Positions 61,703-64,000 of a DNA stretch of 64,000 nucleotides are shown here, piece after piece. This stretch comes from CAVYXK01 sp963708245. Lineage in GTDB: Bacteria; Pseudomonadota; Alphaproteobacteria; Acetobacterales; Acetobacteraceae. The number at the start of each line of letters is the position of its first letter. The stretch's first letter is position 1. The notes under the pieces are model-generated. The model had not been told where the DNA came from, ran no database searches, and saw nothing but the letters and a program-made list of their open reading frames with translations. The DNA lies in the NCBI GenBank assembly GCA_963708245.1, contig OY970201.1, positions 6,696,001 through 6,760,000 of the forward strand. The letters are read 5' to 3'. The position numbers and the translations under genes are program-made.

Positions 61703-63238
61703 CTACATTCCGTTCCCAGCAGCCACCGGGTAGGTGTCCTCCCACCCTCCACCCAGCGCCAGATAGAGCGACACCAGGTTGTCGGAGACGTTGGTGGTGC
61801 TGGTGGCGAGCTGCAGCTCGGTCGAGAGCAGGTTGGTCTCGGCGGTCAGCACATCGAGGAAGTTCGATACTCCCTCCTGATAGCGACTCTGTGCCAGCAC
61901 CAGCGCGCGTCGGTTCTGTTCGACCGCCTGAATAAGCTGATCACGCCGTTCCTGCTCCCGCCGATACGCGTCCAGTGCATTGTCCACGTCGTGCCACGCC
62001 TGCAGCACGGTCCGCTCATAGGAGATCGCGGCCTCCTGCTGCTGAGCCTTGCGCAGCACGACAGTTTCTCGGAGCTGGCCGCCCTCGAAGATCGGAATGG
62101 TGACACCAGGGCCGAGTGCATACTGGCGTGCCCCCCACTCCCACAGATTGCCGAACTGCAGCGACTGGAAGCCGAAACTGCCGTTCAGCGTGACTTGCGG
62201 ATAGAACGCCGCAACCGCGACGCCGATATTGGCGGTGGCGGCGTGAAGGTTCGCCTCGGCTTCGCGTATGTCGGGTCGCCGGCGAGCAAGTTCCGAGGGG
62301 AGGCCCACCGGCACGCGCGGTGGCACGGGAGGTACTGGCTTCGGAGTGGCCAGTTCCGCCGTCAGCGCATTTGGCGGCCTTGCGAGCAGGAAGCTCAGCG
62401 CATTGATGAGCTGGTGCTCCTGGTTTTGCAGGGTAGGAATCTGCGCAGCAGTCGTGCGCAATTGCGCGGAGGCGTTGGCCACATCGAGATCAGTGGTCAC
62501 GCCGGCTGCCGCCCGCTCTTGCGTCAGCCGCAACCCCTGCGCCGCGGTATTGACGTTCTCGCGGGCGATGCGAAGCTGCTCTTGCGTCCCGCGCAGCTCG
62601 ACATAATCGCGCGCCACCTCTGCAAGGCTGGAAATCAGTGCGGCGCGCTGAGCGTCGGCAGAAGCCTGAACGCTCGCTTTGGCGGATTCAACGGAACGCC
62701 GCACTTGGCCCCAAAGATCGAGCTCCCACGAGGCGTCGAAACCGTATTGATAGATGTCGAAAGGTGGGATGTTGACGCCGGTTATCCCCCCAGCGGTGTT
62801 TCCGAACGCACCATTCGCCGACTGACCCGGCGGTGTGCCGGCCCCCTGGGCACTGGGACTCAGGTTCGCGAACACGCCTTCATTGCTCGCCTTCTCGCGA
62901 GTGTACGAGGCATTGCCACTGATGTTGGGGAATAACCCGGCGCGAGTGATGCCAAGTTGTGCGCGCGACTCCGCCAGCCTCACGGTGGCTGTGCGCACAT
63001 CGAAATTGTCGGCGGCGACCTGCCGCTCCAGCGTGGTCAGCTCTGGATCGTGGAAAATGTTCCACCAGGCAACCTGGATCGGCGTCGCCACCGGCTCGCT
63101 TGGCTCGAGATGCGTGACCTTGGGCTGGCCGGAGAACCAGGACACCGGGTTAGCCCAGTGCGAAGGCGAGAAATTCGGCCCGACCGTACAGCCGCCCAGC
63201 AGCAGCGCCGCCGCCCCTGCCAGCACCCGTATCGGCAT
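61703..63238 (-). CDS. NodT-family outer-membrane efflux lipoprotein
   Basis: 511 residues. Lipobox LLGGC (Cys 17) after a short signal peptide. Two repeated TolC-type halves: FDVRTATVRLAESRAQLGIT with DLWGQVRRSVESAKASVQAS, and RPDIREAEANLHAATANIGV with YRREQERRDQLIQAVEQNRR. NodT/OprM proteins form the outer-membrane channel of tripartite pumps. It follows the MFS gene on the same strand after 13 nt. No adaptor gene is in view, but one may lie beyond the window edge. Confidence 0.92.
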   Translation of the reverse strand: MPIRVLAGAAALLLGGCTVGPNFSPSHWANPVSWFSGQPKVTHLEPSEPVATPIQVAWWNIFHDPELTTLERQVAADNFDVRTATVRLAESRAQLGITRAGLFPNISGNASYTREKASNEGVFANLSPSAQGAGTPPGQSANGAFGNTAGGITGVNIPPFDIYQYGFDASWELDLWGQVRRSVESAKASVQASADAQRAALISSLAEVARDYVELRGTQEQLRIARENVNTAAQGLRLTQERAAAGVTTDLDVANASAQLRTTAAQIPTLQNQEHQLINALSFLLARPPNALTAELATPKPVPPVPPRVPVGLPSELARRRPDIREAEANLHAATANIGVAVAAFYPQVTLNGSFGFQSLQFGNLWEWGARQYALGPGVTIPIFEGGQLRETVVLRKAQQQEAAISYERTVLQAWHDVDNALDAYRREQERRDQLIQAVEQNRRALVLAQSRYQEGVSNFLDVLTAETNLLSTELQLATSTTNVSDNLVSLYLALGGGWEDTYPVAAGNGM

Positions 63239-63251
63239 CCAACTCTCCCGG

Positions 63252-64000
63252 TCAGTGAGCGAGCGCTGCGCCCTTTGGCATCCGAGGCAGGAAACACGCC
63301 AGCGGCCAGACGCAGAGCGCGATCACACCCAGCAGCCAGAAGATGTCAAGGTAGCTCATCATACTCGCCTGACTCTGCACGGCCTGCGCGATTTGCTTCA
63401 GCGAGTGGCCGAAGCCGTATCCGTTGTACGGCGTAACCGCCTCGGCAAGCCGTGCATGGTGGAATTGCGTGCGCCAGTCGAGCAGCGTGTTGACGAACGA
63501 CACACCGACGCTACCGCCGAGGTTGCGCATTAAGTTGATCAATGCCGAAGCTGCGTTGTTCTTGTCCGGCGGGACGCCGATGTACGAAACAGCGGTCATC
63601 GGAATGAACAGGAAGGGCAGCCAGATCACCTGGCGGACGCGGGTCCAGGAGACCGTCCAGAAAGACATGTCGAGGTCGAGCGAGGAGGCCGAGATCAGCG
63701 CCAAGCCGGTGCCGACAAACGCAACCAGGATCAGCCATTTCGGCTGGATGAGCCGCCCGGTGACTATACCGGCCACCGGCATTGCTAGGAAGGTGACCAC
63801 ACCGCCGACACCCAGCGTGAGCCCGGACTGATAGGCGTTGTAGTCGAGCAGTGTCTGGGTGAGTTGAGGGAGGAGCTGTGTGGTGCTGATCAGCAGGAAG
63901 CCCACCAGGAACATCAGCCCGCAGGAGATCGCGAAGCCGCGCGAGCGGGCGAACAGACGCAAGTCCATGATCGGCTGCTCGATCAGCAACTCTCGGACCA
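63252..64000 (-). CDS. DHA2-family (EmrB/QacA) drug exporter, C-terminal part
   Basis: The frame runs off the window's right edge; the last ~248 codons are seen. Helices are well formed: ISCGLMFLVGFLLISTTQLL, GGVVTFLAMPVAGIVTGRLI, and the helix 14 region at YLDIFWLLGVIALCVWPLAC. The motif WLPFLFIPMTAVSYIGVPPD and NLMRNLGGSVGVSFVNTLLD match the EmrB subgroup with 14 helices. It pumps drugs with the proton gradient and works with EmrA- and TolC-like partners; the NodT gene is next to it. Confidence 0.9.
   Translation of the reverse strand, partial: VRELLIEQPIMDLRLFARSRGFAISCGLMFLVGFLLISTTQLLPQLTQTLLDYNAYQSGLTLGVGGVVTFLAMPVAGIVTGRLIQPKWLILVAFVGTGLALISASSLDLDMSFWTVSWTRVRQVIWLPFLFIPMTAVSYIGVPPDKNNAASALINLMRNLGGSVGVSFVNTLLDWRTQFHHARLAEAVTPYNGYGFGHSLKQIAQAVQSQASMMSYLDIFWLLGVIALCVWPLACFLPRMPKGAALAH

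Overview
The window is high-GC DNA from an alphaproteobacterium. Acetobacteraceae or a close Rhodospirillales relative is the best guess. This rests on the leuS-lptE-holA order, a GatB plus NodT-type efflux repertoire, PEP-CTERM proteins, and two IS5 elements with TNA target duplications of the kind known from Acetobacter IS1031. It is an inference from gene content, because no rRNA or tRNA gene is present. The DNA alternates core blocks with heavily rearranged accessory blocks.

Layout. 0-4.5 kb: the end of an iron-type ABC importer, gatB, a PEP-CTERM tail and a YghU-like glutathione transferase. 4.7-13.1 kb: an accessory island with a HEPN-like gene fused to an internally deleted tyrosine integrase, a two-gene TIR-like/PD-(D/E)XK plus PD-(D/E)XK nuclease locus, two cassettes of unrecognised membrane or secreted proteins, a decayed serine recombinase, and an IS110 remnant split by an ISNCY-type element with a clear 17-bp target duplication. 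13.2-17.5 kb: a second ISNCY-type transposase, a full IS110 transposase and an APH-like kinase, all between long inverted ends. 17.7-22.6 kb: a segmental duplication (deazaflavin-type reductase plus creatininase), a frameshifted PEP-CTERM gene, parDE and a MaoC hydratase. 22.7-27.8 kb: a thiolase, and a TetR-controlled HlyD/ABC efflux operon in which successive genes overlap by 4 nt. 28.1-35.6 kb: a catabolic cluster (NDP-forming acyl-CoA synthetase, amidohydrolase, flavoprotein) and a divergent class IV aminotransferase split by two copies of one IS5 element in opposite orientation, followed by a Uma2 protein. 35.7-40.1 kb: aldolase, an oxidoreductase broken by one stop codon, HepT/MntA, a cNMP-FHA protein and several gene fragments. 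40.2-45.2 kb: an accessory FtsH, PspF and a sigma-54-driven pspABC-yccF envelope-stress operon. 45.3-50.7 kb: a DUF4238 gene with an in-frame stop, a frameshifted RipA-like membrane protein, and a 1308-residue TIR/NB-ARC/WD40 STAND protein with 15 almost identical WD40 repeats. 50.9-64 kb: VOC protein, MetE-like protein, GT39-type membrane protein, dienelactone hydrolase, DapA-like protein, then leuS-lptE-holA-grxC and an outer-membrane/MFS efflux pair.

The strongest candidates for an unusual system are the TIR-like plus double nuclease pair at 6.1-7.6 kb and the TIR-STAND-WD40 receptor at 46.8-50.7 kb. Both look like anti-phage defence modules. The second has an overlapping small membrane-protein partner that appears frameshifted. 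Decayed genes are unusually frequent (at least four frameshifts, two single-stop genes and several fragments), mostly next to mobile elements or duplications.
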